The notes under the pieces: generated by a model
The model's input: the letters and a program-made list of their open reading frames with translations, nothing else
What the model was told of the DNA's origin: nothing
The model's database searches: none
Position numbers and translations under genes: made by a program
Part shown: piece by piece, positions 43,462 to 52,453 of the stretch
Layout of the letters: every line of letters begins with the position of its first letter
Position numbering within the stretch: the stretch's first letter is position 1
NCBI RefSeq assembly: GCF_011398925.1
Contig: NZ_AP022842.1
Location: 4,126,001-4,190,000, forward strand
Direction: 5' to 3'
Length of the DNA stretch: 64,000 bases
From: Bacillus sp. KH172YL63
GTDB taxonomy: Bacteria; Bacillota; Bacilli; Bacillales; Bacillaceae_B

Positions 43462-44049
43462 CTATTTATTCATCTGCGAAAGAAAATCCCCTAAAAGATC
43501 TTCCATCGTTTCTTCCGGTTCTTCTACCTTCTCCACCTCAGGCTTCACGGCGCTTTCCCAATCGAAATTGTCGAGCTCTTCATCGGTTGAATGGGAACGG
43601 TCATCCACTTCTTCCTCTGATTCTTCGATGACCTGCTCGATATGCCATTCATGGGAGGGCTCATTGCCTGCAGCCGATTCTTCCTGAAGATAGAGGGCTT
43701 CATCGATATCCAGTGCATTGCTGCTTAAGGAAGCAAGCAGGGACGCAGTCCGGACGGGATTGGATAATAATTGATAAACGATGCTTCCGAGAAGGGCCTC
43801 TGAGTGTTCGTGCTTCAACCAATCCCGCTGCGACTTTTCCAACCCTTTTGGGAGGGGGATCGTGATCGCTTCACGCTGCCTGGAAATCGTATCATTCACA
43901 CCATTCAGCACAAGCTCTGCAATTTTGCTCGAGAAGTTCCGTTTCTCTGTTTCCTTTAGCTTCTGCAGATGCTTTAATACATGATCAGGTGTATCTGAAG
44001 GAAGCCTAAATGTGATCGGCTGCCCCCTCGACATCCCTTTGTCTTTCAT
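43462..44049 (-). CDS. ParR-like DNA-binding adaptor
   Basis: 195 residues. N-terminal ribbon-helix-helix candidate (PITFRLPSDTPDHVLKHLQK, then SSKIAELVLNGV), a middle helical part, and a very acidic C-terminal third (EEVDDRSHSTDEELDNFDWE) ending MEDLLGDFLSQMNK. ParR proteins bind centromere repeats by the N-terminal domain and hold ParM filament ends by the C-terminal peptide; this layout fits. It follows the parM-like gene by 9 bases and ends at a terminator. No homologue can be named by sequence alone. Confidence 0.7.
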   Translation of the reverse strand: MKDKGMSRGQPITFRLPSDTPDHVLKHLQKLKETEKRNFSSKIAELVLNGVNDTISRQREAITIPLPKGLEKSQRDWLKHEHSEALLGSIVYQLLSNPVRTASLLASLSSNALDIDEALYLQEESAAGNEPSHEWHIEQVIEESEEEVDDRSHSTDEELDNFDWESAVKPEVEKVEEPEETMEDLLGDFLSQMNK

Positions 44050-44058
44050 ACCATCACC

Positions 44059-45237
44059 CTATTTGGTTTTCGCTAATTTTTGTTCTTCTTGCTGCTGAGA
44101 GGCCTTCTGGGCCTTTCTTGAAAAGTCGGCGATGAGCTTGTAATAAGCATTGGCCATCATCCAGATGCTCTCTTTTTCATCTTCAAAGAAATCGATATTG
44201 TATCCATCAAGATTGTTATTGAGCGTCTTGATATATTCTTTTAATACGCTTGATCCACCGCCGATGAAGTAGCAGATCTCCGTCTGGGAGTTCTTTTGCC
44301 ACATATTGCGCAGGTGACGGTATTGCTTCTTGGCAAGCTCAAGCATGATGCGATCCACGATGTCATGGACGCTTGTCCGACTGCCTTTGACCATGATATG
44401 GTTGCGATCATTTTTCTTCGTGATGATCTCCACCACGTCCCGGCGGCTGTCGAGCTCGATGCCGTGCCTTGAGCGGATTTCTTCCCGGATCAGTTCAAGA
44501 GATTCGGAAACCCCAAGGTTGAATCCCTGCGCCTTGTCATCGTCCACTTTCCTGTCCTTGATGACTGCGATATCCGTTGATAATCCGCCGATATCCTGAA
44601 TCAGGATCCGCTTATCGATCAAATCTTTATTGATGATATTCAGGTTATTATCCATCACAAGATTGATGAATGCAGCAAAGCCTTCAGGGTACACCTTCAC
44701 TTCATCAAATTTAATATTTACTTTCAACCCCTGATAACGGGGCGTGACAAGGAACTCCACCTGGTGGACAGATCCTAGTAATTTAGAACGGTACCCGACG
44801 TCCTTTCCTTCTTTCACTTCACGTAAAGGAAGTCCTGTGCCCAACGTATAATTTGCTTCTATTACATTATTATTCTTTTTAAATTGTGTATCGTTACTCG
44901 CTGCGTCCAGTGCGATGGAAGCAAACAGCATGATCAGTGTCTGATCTTCTTCCGACTTACTGCTGCCCGGATCCAGTTCAGTAGAGTTATTGCTCTTCGC
45001 TGCCAGGTGACCTACACGATAAATCGCATTGTTATCTTTCAGGGTAGGGGAGTGGACACGGATATGTATGCCGTCTAGAGGTTCTTGTGTATCCAATTCC
45101 TCGATTCCGATAATCGGTCTGTCTTCAATATCCCTTGCGATCACGTTCGGTATATTGACCTCAGCGTCCATCTTTCCAAAAATACCTTTTAAAGAATCAT
45201 TTCCAACATCAATGGCTGCAATTCGTGAATTCGTCAT
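44059..45237 (-). CDS. ParM/Alp-type actin-like ATPase
   Basis: 392 residues. Actin/Hsp70-fold motifs: phosphate 1 IAAIDVGNDSLKGIF at the N-terminus, phosphate 2 IQDIGGLSTDIAVI in the middle, adenosine motif CYFIGGGSSVLKEYI near residue 335, as in ParM/StbA and Alp proteins. The tail is Gln/Lys/Glu rich (QKASQQQEEQKLAKTK). It would form filaments that push DNA apart. ATG 45237 is chosen for GGAAGGATG upstream; the frame reaches 45285. Its 5' flank carries a repeat array like parC, the same order as in parCMR plasmid loci. Confidence 0.85.
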   Translation of the reverse strand: MTNSRIAAIDVGNDSLKGIFGKMDAEVNIPNVIARDIEDRPIIGIEELDTQEPLDGIHIRVHSPTLKDNNAIYRVGHLAAKSNNSTELDPGSSKSEEDQTLIMLFASIALDAASNDTQFKKNNNVIEANYTLGTGLPLREVKEGKDVGYRSKLLGSVHQVEFLVTPRYQGLKVNIKFDEVKVYPEGFAAFINLVMDNNLNIINKDLIDKRILIQDIGGLSTDIAVIKDRKVDDDKAQGFNLGVSESLELIREEIRSRHGIELDSRRDVVEIITKKNDRNHIMVKGSRTSVHDIVDRIMLELAKKQYRHLRNMWQKNSQTEICYFIGGGSSVLKEYIKTLNNNLDGYNIDFFEDEKESIWMMANAYYKLIADFSRKAQKASQQQEEQKLAKTK

Positions 45238-45369
45238 TCCAATCATCCTTCCATTCATGAATAAAAACTTTTCAAAAAATTTCAACTCTTATTAAAAGAG
45301 TAAACAATTTCAGCGCTCCGGTCAATGCTACTTTTTTATCGATTATGTGACAGGAAGAGAGGAGGGGAT

Positions 45370-45510
45370 GTGTACATTTTTGTATCGTTGTATACGATTT
45401 ATGTACACATCCCTTCAAATCAACAAGTGTACGTATTTGTATACTTGTATACATTATTGTCTGCATTCGTGTACATTTATGTTTACAAGTATACATTTTT
45501 GTAAACAAGT
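45370..45510. repeat. parC-like repeat region: three 42-bp modules of TGTANA motifs
   Basis: Modules start at 45370, 45427 and 45469. Each has four TGTANA-type motifs at offsets 0, 10, 18 and 30 (31 in the first), with A/T-rich spacers. The second and third modules are directly abutted and the first is set apart by about 16 bp. Individual motifs are TGTACA, TGTATA, TGTAAA and close variants. Such iterated sites before a parMR operon are the expected centromere and operator. Confidence 0.75.
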
Positions 45511-45649
45511 GATTTTTTTACATATATTTACTCCCTTCCCCTATGATTCTACTATGATAAAAATCTTTGAAACTACCATTCTACTGGAAACGAAACATAA
45601 AGGCGTACATGATCATGAAGAAAATAAGGGAAAAGAAAATCAAATAAAG
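45511..45649. other. AT-rich flank of the repeat array
   Basis: No ORF or clear operator. It completes the gap of over 300 bp between the parM-like gene and the dehydrogenase terminator. Confidence 0.5.
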
Positions 45650-45686
45650 ATAAAAAAATACCCCGACAGATTTCCCTGCCAGGGTA
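45650..45686 (-). terminator. Terminator of the hydroxybutyrate dehydrogenase operon
   Basis: ACCCCGACAG (45660-45669) with CTGCCAGGGT (45676-45685), two mismatches, and a T-run on the minus strand. Confidence 0.75.
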
Positions 45687-45701
45687 AGTACTTCATAAAA
45701 A

Positions 45702-46478
45702 TTATTGTGCTGTATATCCGCCGTCGATGACAACTGCCTGACCCGTCACACTCTTTGCCTTGTCACTTGATAGGAACATTGCATAATCAGCAATCTCACT
45801 CACATCAAGCAAGCGTTTCTGAGGGACTAACGGGTAGATGACTTCTTCCAGTACTTTTTCAAGGGGAACATTGCGTGTCGTTGCGATGTCCTTTAACTGG
45901 CCTCTTACAAGGGGTGTATCAACATATCCAGGACAGATCGAGTTCACTGTGATCCCGTAAGGAGCAGACTCGAGTGCTGCGACTTTCGTTAATCCGATGA
46001 CACCGTGCTTTGCACTGTTGTACGCTGCTTTGCCGGCAAATCCTACTAGACCATTAATGGATGAAACATTGATGATCCGACCGAATTTCTGTTCCTTCAT
46101 GATTGGCAGGACGTGTTTAATGGCAATGAAGGGTGCCGTCAGCATGATGTTGATCATAAGCTCGAACTTTGCTGTCGGAAATTCTTCAAGAGGAGATACA
46201 TGCTGTAATCCCGCATTGTTGATCAACACATCGATGCGTCCGTATTGCTTATATGCCGTATCGATCATATTCTTGATATCGTCTTCACTTGTCACGTCTG
46301 CTTTCAGGCCGATCGCTTCATAGCCAAGACTTTTTAGCTCTTCTGCAGCTTTCTCTACGCCTTCAGCATTCAAATCGGTCAGGACCACTTTACTTCCGTT
46401 TTCTGCATACGATTTACCTAATTCAAATCCGATTCCGCTAGCAGAACCTGTAATGACTACCACTTTATTTTCTACCAT
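45702..46478 (-). CDS. 3-hydroxybutyrate dehydrogenase
   Basis: 258 residues, SDR fold. TGSASGIGFELGKSYAE binds NAD; NNAGLQHVSPLEEFP, VSSINGLVGFAGKAAYNSAK (catalytic Ser/Tyr/Lys) and CPGYVDTPLVRGQL are the marks of BdhA-type enzymes (YxjF in B. subtilis), interconverting 3-hydroxybutyrate and acetoacetate. The second ATG (46478) fits AAGGAG better than the first (46484). Downstream of the permease gene by about 20 bases. Confidence 0.9.
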   Translation of the reverse strand: MVENKVVVITGSASGIGFELGKSYAENGSKVVLTDLNAEGVEKAAEELKSLGYEAIGLKADVTSEDDIKNMIDTAYKQYGRIDVLINNAGLQHVSPLEEFPTAKFELMINIMLTAPFIAIKHVLPIMKEQKFGRIINVSSINGLVGFAGKAAYNSAKHGVIGLTKVAALESAPYGITVNSICPGYVDTPLVRGQLKDIATTRNVPLEKVLEEVIYPLVPQKRLLDVSEIADYAMFLSSDKAKSVTGQAVVIDGGYTAQ

Positions 46479-46500
46479 GTTCATTCACTCCTTTTGAAAT

Positions 46501-47784
46501 TTAAATAATCCCTATACTTGCCATGATGATCCCTACGATCATTGCGATTGTAGGAATGATCAGTCCAACGACAAACACATCTTTATAACAGTCTTTATGG
46601 GTGACGTTTGTGACGGCTAGAAGCGTCAGCAACGCGCCGTTATGGGGCAGGATCGATGCCCCCGATGAAATCGATGCCATGCGGTGAAAGGCCTCAGGAC
46701 TGATGCCTGATGATTGGGACAGCTGATAATACGTATCCCCAAGAGCCTGCATGGCGATTCCCATTCCGCCAGAAGCAGAACCGGTGATCATTGCAAGGAT
46801 CTGGACAATCAGAGATTCTGAGATTAATGGGTTAGATGAGATCCCAAGCAACACGTCCGTAATCCGGTCAAAGTCCGGTACGCTCGTCACGACTGCACCG
46901 AATCCAACGGCAGCACTCGTATTGATAATGGCCATGACAGAACCTTTTGCCCCTTCATTGATCGAAGGAATAAACTTCTCATACCGTTTGACATTGATCA
47001 GCAGGATCAGGATGATTCCTGCTAACAGTGATGGGATCGCGTCCAATTTGACTGCATTCAACAACAGGACGACCACTAACAAAGGCAATAAGGAAATGAT
47101 CCAATTCGGCATCGTTTCCTCTTCTTTCGCGTCAGACCCTGCACGTTTGCTTTCTTTGAATGTATCACCTGCTGCCGCCATTTTCCTTTGGCGGCTGACA
47201 AGCCAGAAATAGCCGCCGACTGCCATGATGAGGGATGCGACGATCCCCATGAAGGAACCGGCCATCGGAGACGTCTGGAACGTCTTCATCGGGATCAGAT
47301 TCTGAATCTGCGGTGTGCCTGGTACGGCCGTCATCGTAAAGGTGAAGGCACCCAGCACAATCGTCGGCGCGATGAGCTTTCTTGAAATGTTCGCTTTTCT
47401 GAATAATGCAAGTGAGATCGGATAGATCGCGAATACCACGACAAAGAGACTTACCCCTCCGTACGTCAGCACCGCTGCGGCGACGAGAACTCCGAGAATC
47501 GCCCTTTTCTCGCCGATCATTTTCGTAATTTGATAGGCAACGGATTTCGCTGCCCCCGTGTCCTCCATCAGCTTTCCAAACACAGCCCCGAGAAGGAAAA
47601 TCGGGAACCACTGCTTGGCGAAATTCACAAATCCGGACATATATGTATTCGTATATGCATCCATCAAGTCCATTCCGCTTAATAATGCGACAATCCCTGC
47701 AACAATCGGCGCGATCCAAATGATCGACCATCCTAAATAAGCAAAGACCATCAACAGAATCAAGCCTAATAAAATACTAAACAA
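46501..47784 (-). CDS. GntP-family permease (YxjC-like, probably hydroxybutyrate)
   Basis: 427 residues, about 12 helices. Marks are GKLMEDTGAAKSVAYQITKM, TYGGVSLFVVVFAIYPISLA, TAVPGTPQIQNLIPMKTF, SASGGMGIAMQALGD and SSGASILPHNGALLTLLAVT. YxjC in B. subtilis sits with ketone-body genes, consistent with the dehydrogenase downstream. TTG start with AAAGGTGG upstream. The leader carries a terminator-like hairpin. Confidence 0.88.
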   Translation of the reverse strand: MFSILLGLILLMVFAYLGWSIIWIAPIVAGIVALLSGMDLMDAYTNTYMSGFVNFAKQWFPIFLLGAVFGKLMEDTGAAKSVAYQITKMIGEKRAILGVLVAAAVLTYGGVSLFVVVFAIYPISLALFRKANISRKLIAPTIVLGAFTFTMTAVPGTPQIQNLIPMKTFQTSPMAGSFMGIVASLIMAVGGYFWLVSRQRKMAAAGDTFKESKRAGSDAKEEETMPNWIISLLPLLVVVLLLNAVKLDAIPSLLAGIILILLINVKRYEKFIPSINEGAKGSVMAIINTSAAVGFGAVVTSVPDFDRITDVLLGISSNPLISESLIVQILAMITGSASGGMGIAMQALGDTYYQLSQSSGISPEAFHRMASISSGASILPHNGALLTLLAVTNVTHKDCYKDVFVVGLIIPTIAMIVGIIMASIGII

Positions 47785-47809
47785 TGCCTTTCCACCTTTC
47801 TTCCGGTAA

Positions 47810-47842
47810 AAACAAAAGAGAGTGCGCTTTCACGCGTCTCTC
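47810..47842 (-). promoter_or_regulatory. Attenuator-like hairpin in the permease leader
   Basis: On the minus strand GAGAGACGCG (47842-47833) pairs with CGCACTCTC (47826-47818), followed by TTTTGTTTTT, 26 bases before the start codon. It has terminator form but lies inside a 5' leader. Confidence 0.45.
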
Positions 47843-47958
47843 TGTGAACGTTTCACTAAAATTTTTAACGTAAGAAAGTTTACTCTTCTCTCATTAATAA
47901 GTAAAATGAATTAATATTATAAGTAGTATGCATAAAAGTTATAGAATGGATGATGTTC

Positions 47959-48834
47959 ATGGATATCCGTCAGCTCTCCTATTTTAATGAAGTGGCCAAA
48001 TATAAAAGTTTTACGAAAGCATCCAATATCCTGCACCTTTCACAGCCGACGCTGAGCAAGATGGTCAAGAGCCTGGAAGTGGAGCTTGAAATGGAGCTGA
48101 TCGACCGTTCATCCCGTCAGATCGAACTGACAGAAGCAGGAGAAATCGTGTACGAGCAGGGGCAGGTCATTTTAGAATCTCTCGAACACCTTTCAACACA
48201 CCTATATGACTTAATGAATTTAAAAAGGGGGACCATCAAGATTGGCATCCCCCCTCTAATCGGTTTTTTATTTTTCCCCCGCATCATCAAACGGTTCAAG
48301 GAAATCTACCCGAACATCCATATCCAGCTCAATGAACACGGGGCAAACAAAGTAGAGCAGGACGTGGCAGACGGATTGCTGGACCTCGGGGTGGTCGTCC
48401 TGCCTATGGATGAAGACATGTTTGATGTCGTCCCTTTCTTATCTGAAAAGCTCATGGTATTTGTCCACTCTTCCCACCGGTTGGCCGGTAAGGATTCAGT
48501 CGAAATGAACGAACTGAAGGACGAGGACTTCATCTTGTTCAGTGAAGATTTCGCCCTCCACGATATGATCATCCATGAGTGCAGAAAAGCGGCATTCCAG
48601 CCGAAAATCGCCTACGAAAGCTCTCAATGGGATTTCATCAGTGAAATGATCGGAGAAAACCTGGGGATTTCGATCTTCCCTGAGTCCATATCCAATAAAG
48701 TAGATCAAAGCGTGGTGAAAGCCATCCCGATTGTGAATCCGACGATGCCTTGGAATCTCGGGATCATTACGAAAAAAGGGAGATATGTTTCGCATGCGGT
48801 GAGAGAGTTTATTGTGATACTTGAGGAGCGGTAA
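47959..48834 (+). CDS. LysR-family regulator
   Basis: 291 residues. N-terminal winged helix (MDIRQLSYFNEVAKYKSFTK, then ASNILHLSQPTLSKMVKSLE), then an inducer-binding domain starting RGTIKIGIPPLIG. The divergent orientation to the hydroxybutyrate operon, 174 bases away, implies that it controls that operon. Third ATG (47959) chosen; GGATGATG is the likely ribosome binding site. Related to CidR/YwbI-type regulators by feel only. Confidence 0.86.
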   Translation: MDIRQLSYFNEVAKYKSFTKASNILHLSQPTLSKMVKSLEVELEMELIDRSSRQIELTEAGEIVYEQGQVILESLEHLSTHLYDLMNLKRGTIKIGIPPLIGFLFFPRIIKRFKEIYPNIHIQLNEHGANKVEQDVADGLLDLGVVVLPMDEDMFDVVPFLSEKLMVFVHSSHRLAGKDSVEMNELKDEDFILFSEDFALHDMIIHECRKAAFQPKIAYESSQWDFISEMIGENLGISIFPESISNKVDQSVVKAIPIVNPTMPWNLGIITKKGRYVSHAVREFIVILEER

Positions 48835-48891
48835 AAATTTTCATTAAAGAACTTGAGGAGTAACTTTATAAAAGTGATTCACATGTACAAC

Positions 48892-48929
48892 AAAGCCCAG
48901 AATGCAGATTAACTGCATTCTGGGCTTTT
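48892..48929. terminator. Bidirectional terminator between lysR-like gene and T7SS
   Basis: AAAGCCCAGAATGCAG (48892-48907) and its perfect complement (48913-48928), loop of five. Confidence 0.9.
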
Positions 48930-48987
48930 AAAATGAAATATCTATGAGGATTCCCACTAAGAAATTCCAATCGCTTTCTCCATTATC

Positions 48988-49467
48988 CTACCTTTGTTTT
49001 CCTTGAGTCGTTTTATTCAATATGATCATGACGGCGATTAGAAGAATGACACATATCCCAGCAAATACTGATATTAAGAGAGATAAGGAGGAAGAAGATT
49101 TGCTTCCCCCTTCAAGACTTGCAAGCCTCACTGTTTCTGCATTGCTAAACAGTTTCAGTGTTTCTGCCTTTGCTTTTATTGTATTTGTGTCACTCATTTC
49201 ACTTTGAAAAATGTTCCCCTTCAGATCGGTCAGCCTGGTGTTTGCTGACCCTTTAAATGTGAGGTTCTTTTGCTCATCCGGAATCTTCACCTTTTGATCA
49301 GTTGAAGACTGATCATGAATAAAATCACCATTCTTCTTAAACTTCTTTTCTTGATAGTTGTTGGGGGTAAGTTCATGGATGCCTGTATTCGCCAAAATCG
49401 GCGGGGACGCAAGCATGAACATGCTGCTAATGATGACACTAATAACGAAAAGATCCTTAGCCTTCAT
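48988..49467 (-). CDS. essA: T7SS protein EssA (YueC)
   Basis: 159 residues. N-terminal signal/anchor helix (LFVISVIISSMFMLASPPIL), a polar middle (LTPNNYQEKKFKKNGDF) and a C-terminal membrane helix (LSLLISVFAGICVILLIAVM): the two-helix EssA topology. Last gene of the T7SS run. ATG 49467 overlaps the esaA stop by 11 bases; the longer frame is inside esaA. Identification rests on position and topology. Confidence 0.82.
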   Translation of the reverse strand: MKAKDLFVISVIISSMFMLASPPILANTGIHELTPNNYQEKKFKKNGDFIHDQSSTDQKVKIPDEQKNLTFKGSANTRLTDLKGNIFQSEMSDTNTIKAKAETLKLFSNAETVRLASLEGGSKSSSSLSLLISVFAGICVILLIAVMIILNKTTQGKQR

Positions 49468-52453
49468 AGGCTTCAGCACCCTCACCTGATTGCTTGTTTG
49501 ATCGTTTATCCAATAGTATTTGTACAATGGTTAATCCTATTACCGTTAAAGCCAAGACGATTACTGCTTGATTGAATAATGATTCTGATCCATATTGAAT
49601 GGACATATACACTGTAGACATTGGATCTTTAAAATGAAAATTAGGTGTCGTCAAAGCCAATAACGGAGTAACAAATAAGGCTACCAGCCCTACTGACACA
49701 AACCAGCCTAATAACCGATGTGCGAAAAACGCCACGCGAACTATACCTGAACCCGCTAATAATAGTAAGATAGTAAAAATTGTCCATTCCACTGAACGTG
49801 ATTCTTCCAATGGATAAATATCAAGTCCATAAAGACTGATGACGAAACCTACGATTAGATTTAATAGGATGAAGATCACACCTTGTATCCAACGGGGTGC
49901 GTGTTGAAAATAGTAACTTGTATAACCTATCAGTAAGCTGGATATCAAGATGATGAATAGTATGACTACCGGTGGAAGCACACTCGCACTCTTCTCTTCC
50001 GGCACCTCCCCTTTCACGTTTAAAGGGTTCGTTAAGAAGTCATATACATACCCATTTGACTGTCCATCCACAAAAGCATTACCAAGAACACTGAATACAT
50101 CATCACGGAATAATTGAGTGGAAGCCACGTTCGTCGCCCACTTGTTATTCAATGTATCAGCATCAGTTTGAACATTCGTCACATTTGATTGTAGCTCGCT
50201 AGTATAAGAAACGATTGTACTTTGACTCTCATTTACTGTATCCAGGAATGAATGGATAGACCTGATTTCACTCCCTATATGTTTCTGATTCCCTACCAAG
50301 TCCGGACCTGTAGATCCTGATGTTGGATTTGGTGCAGGCTGTTCAGGCTGTTGAATACGATTGAGTACAGTTTGAGCTTCTTGATTGATTGCATTCAAGC
50401 TTTCATCAAGCTGTTCTTGCTGGTCATTGAGCATTTGATTATATTCTGCGGCAAAGACCGTAAAGGAATCTTGAAGCGTATTCAATGCATCTTCCGTATC
50501 AGGTAAACCTTCATTAAGTTTTTCCCATTCTAATTGTTCACTACTACTTACCTTCAGGATTTCATTTACTTCGTTTTTAAGACCCTCATCTTGAAGAACC
50601 GTCGCTTTTACGCCATTTTCAGTCAGCATCCTGTTTAAGGTCGCTTCATACCGATCCAGGTAAGCATAATACTTCAGAAGATTCATGAGCTTATAATTAT
50701 TGATCCCGCGGGCAAAATACCCTGACAATGCATTACGTCTGTTTTCTGATAGGGCTGCCGAATTCAAGATAGACATTTCCTTATCTTCTATCGCAGCAAC
50801 GATATTATGAATGTTCTCAGAGAACATTTCCAATTGCTTCATCAATTCTTCATTTGTTTCTATTAATGTTTTCACCTGTTCTTTGAGCTCTTTATTTTCG
50901 GACGTCAAGGACTCAATTTGCCGGGTCAACTCATCAACCTTGTCAATAAGAGTCTGATTATCCTCAAGAAGTTTTGATACCTCTCTCAATAGCCTATCAA
51001 CCTCTGCCTGAAGAGGGTTTTCAGACTGATTATTTTTGCCCTGCAGACTCGTACGGACTTGCAAGATCCGTTCATTGATGGTCTGAATATTATTCACGGC
51101 TAAATTGATTTCTTCAGCAGTGGGTTCTGTTAGATTTTTCAGCGTATTCTTCAACTCATCCATTTCTGTAGATATCAATTCAAGCTCGGTTATCTCATCG
51201 CTTAAATTGGGAGGATGAGGGGTGGGATCATTTGGTTTCCCTGGTTCCTGTTCCCCTTCCTGAGATGAAATGACGACTTGCTGAGGAAATGTCTCCTCTT
51301 TATCTGTAGTCGGTTTCGGTATGTCACTTTCTGGCGGAGGATTAAATATTCCTCCATCTCCTTCAGACAATTCATTATTCAATTCAAATATATTGCCCTG
51401 TAGACCATTTAAAGTCGTGGTGTCCTGCAATTGTTGGTAAAAATCCAGCACCCTTTCTTGAAGTGAGTAGAAGTCATCCACCTGTCTGGCTACCTCTTCA
51501 AACCTGGTCTGTTGCAGGTCTGTAAACATCTGTTGATTGTTTTTCATCCCATTGTCAATCTGTGTCAGACCAGTTGTTACTTCATCACTTCGCTCGGTGA
51601 AAAAGGACTTTGATTTTAGGTAACGGGGTTGCTGGTTCTCGGTTGATTTATTGATCAACTGAACAGACTGTGACTGAATATCAGCTAATAATTGTTTCTG
51701 ATTATCTTGGTATTCTCTATATTCATTCACATATTCCACAAAGCTTGACAGGCTCCTTTCAAAGGATTCCAATGTATCCTGCTGTTGTGGTGTCCTGCTG
51801 TCAGCTTCTTGGATGGAGTTCTGCAGATTCGATAACATCGCTGTCTGCTGTTGTATCTGACCGGCAAGGTCTTTTGAGCTAGGTTTATAGAATGCTAACA
51901 TAGTTTCCTGAAATGCCTGCTCTTTCTGTAGGATCTCATCGAATTCAGCTCGTATGTTTTCCATATCTGAGGAAACATAATTCCAATAAAGGGAGGACAT
52001 TTTGTGATTGACCCTTTTGGTTGCCTTTTCGATTTCCAACAATACCTTTTCCTTATTCACGGCATTTAGCTGACTCTGTATTTTGTAATTCAGGTTTGTT
52101 TTTTCAGGTCTTTCTTCATCGTAAGTCATGACTTTGTCAGAGAAATCCGAAGGGATATACACAACAGCATCATATTTTGAATTTTGAAGGCCATTTTCTC
52201 CTGCACTTCTTCCTACGACTGTCCATTCAAATGAAGATTGATCCTCTAGTATAGACGTTACATCCCCACCAAATGCCAAGGGCTCCCCATCAACTTCAGT
52301 CCCTGCATCCTCATTCACGATCGCAATGGATTGAGTAGCGTTTTCTTTTACTTTCAGGGGGTTTTCACCTACTGAACGAAAAAATAGAAGAGGAGTTGCA
52401 AGAATCATCATGACCGCGATTAAAAGTTTAAACAAACTTACTTTTTCTGTCAT
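49457..52453 (-). CDS. esaA: T7SS membrane protein EsaA (YueB)
   Basis: 998 residues. One N-terminal helix (LLIAVMMILATPLLFF), about 780 residues outside with long coiled coils (ENQTLIDKVDELTRQIESLT, then SENKELKEQVKTLIETNEEL), and five or six C-terminal helices from about residue 845. This matches YueB/EsaA, the T7SSb component that is also the phage SPP1 receptor in B. subtilis. A Pro/Glu/Thr-rich low-complexity patch lies at about 360-420. Overlaps essC by 4 bases (ATGA). Confidence 0.92.
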   Translation of the reverse strand: MTEKVSLFKLLIAVMMILATPLLFFRSVGENPLKVKENATQSIAIVNEDAGTEVDGEPLAFGGDVTSILEDQSSFEWTVVGRSAGENGLQNSKYDAVVYIPSDFSDKVMTYDEERPEKTNLNYKIQSQLNAVNKEKVLLEIEKATKRVNHKMSSLYWNYVSSDMENIRAEFDEILQKEQAFQETMLAFYKPSSKDLAGQIQQQTAMLSNLQNSIQEADSRTPQQQDTLESFERSLSSFVEYVNEYREYQDNQKQLLADIQSQSVQLINKSTENQQPRYLKSKSFFTERSDEVTTGLTQIDNGMKNNQQMFTDLQQTRFEEVARQVDDFYSLQERVLDFYQQLQDTTTLNGLQGNIFELNNELSEGDGGIFNPPPESDIPKPTTDKEETFPQQVVISSQEGEQEPGKPNDPTPHPPNLSDEITELELISTEMDELKNTLKNLTEPTAEEINLAVNNIQTINERILQVRTSLQGKNNQSENPLQAEVDRLLREVSKLLEDNQTLIDKVDELTRQIESLTSENKELKEQVKTLIETNEELMKQLEMFSENIHNIVAAIEDKEMSILNSAALSENRRNALSGYFARGINNYKLMNLLKYYAYLDRYEATLNRMLTENGVKATVLQDEGLKNEVNEILKVSSSEQLEWEKLNEGLPDTEDALNTLQDSFTVFAAEYNQMLNDQQEQLDESLNAINQEAQTVLNRIQQPEQPAPNPTSGSTGPDLVGNQKHIGSEIRSIHSFLDTVNESQSTIVSYTSELQSNVTNVQTDADTLNNKWATNVASTQLFRDDVFSVLGNAFVDGQSNGYVYDFLTNPLNVKGEVPEEKSASVLPPVVILFIILISSLLIGYTSYYFQHAPRWIQGVIFILLNLIVGFVISLYGLDIYPLEESRSVEWTIFTILLLLAGSGIVRVAFFAHRLLGWFVSVGLVALFVTPLLALTTPNFHFKDPMSTVYMSIQYGSESLFNQAVIVLALTVIGLTIVQILLDKRSNKQSGEGAEAYEG

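Noticed and set aside
45370..45510. CRISPR array
   Set aside because: The repeats are short 6-bp motifs in 42-bp modules without unique spacers, and no cas genes are present.
47840..47860. cre site before the hydroxybutyrate operon
   Set aside because: TGTGAACGTTTCAC misses three defined positions of the cre consensus.
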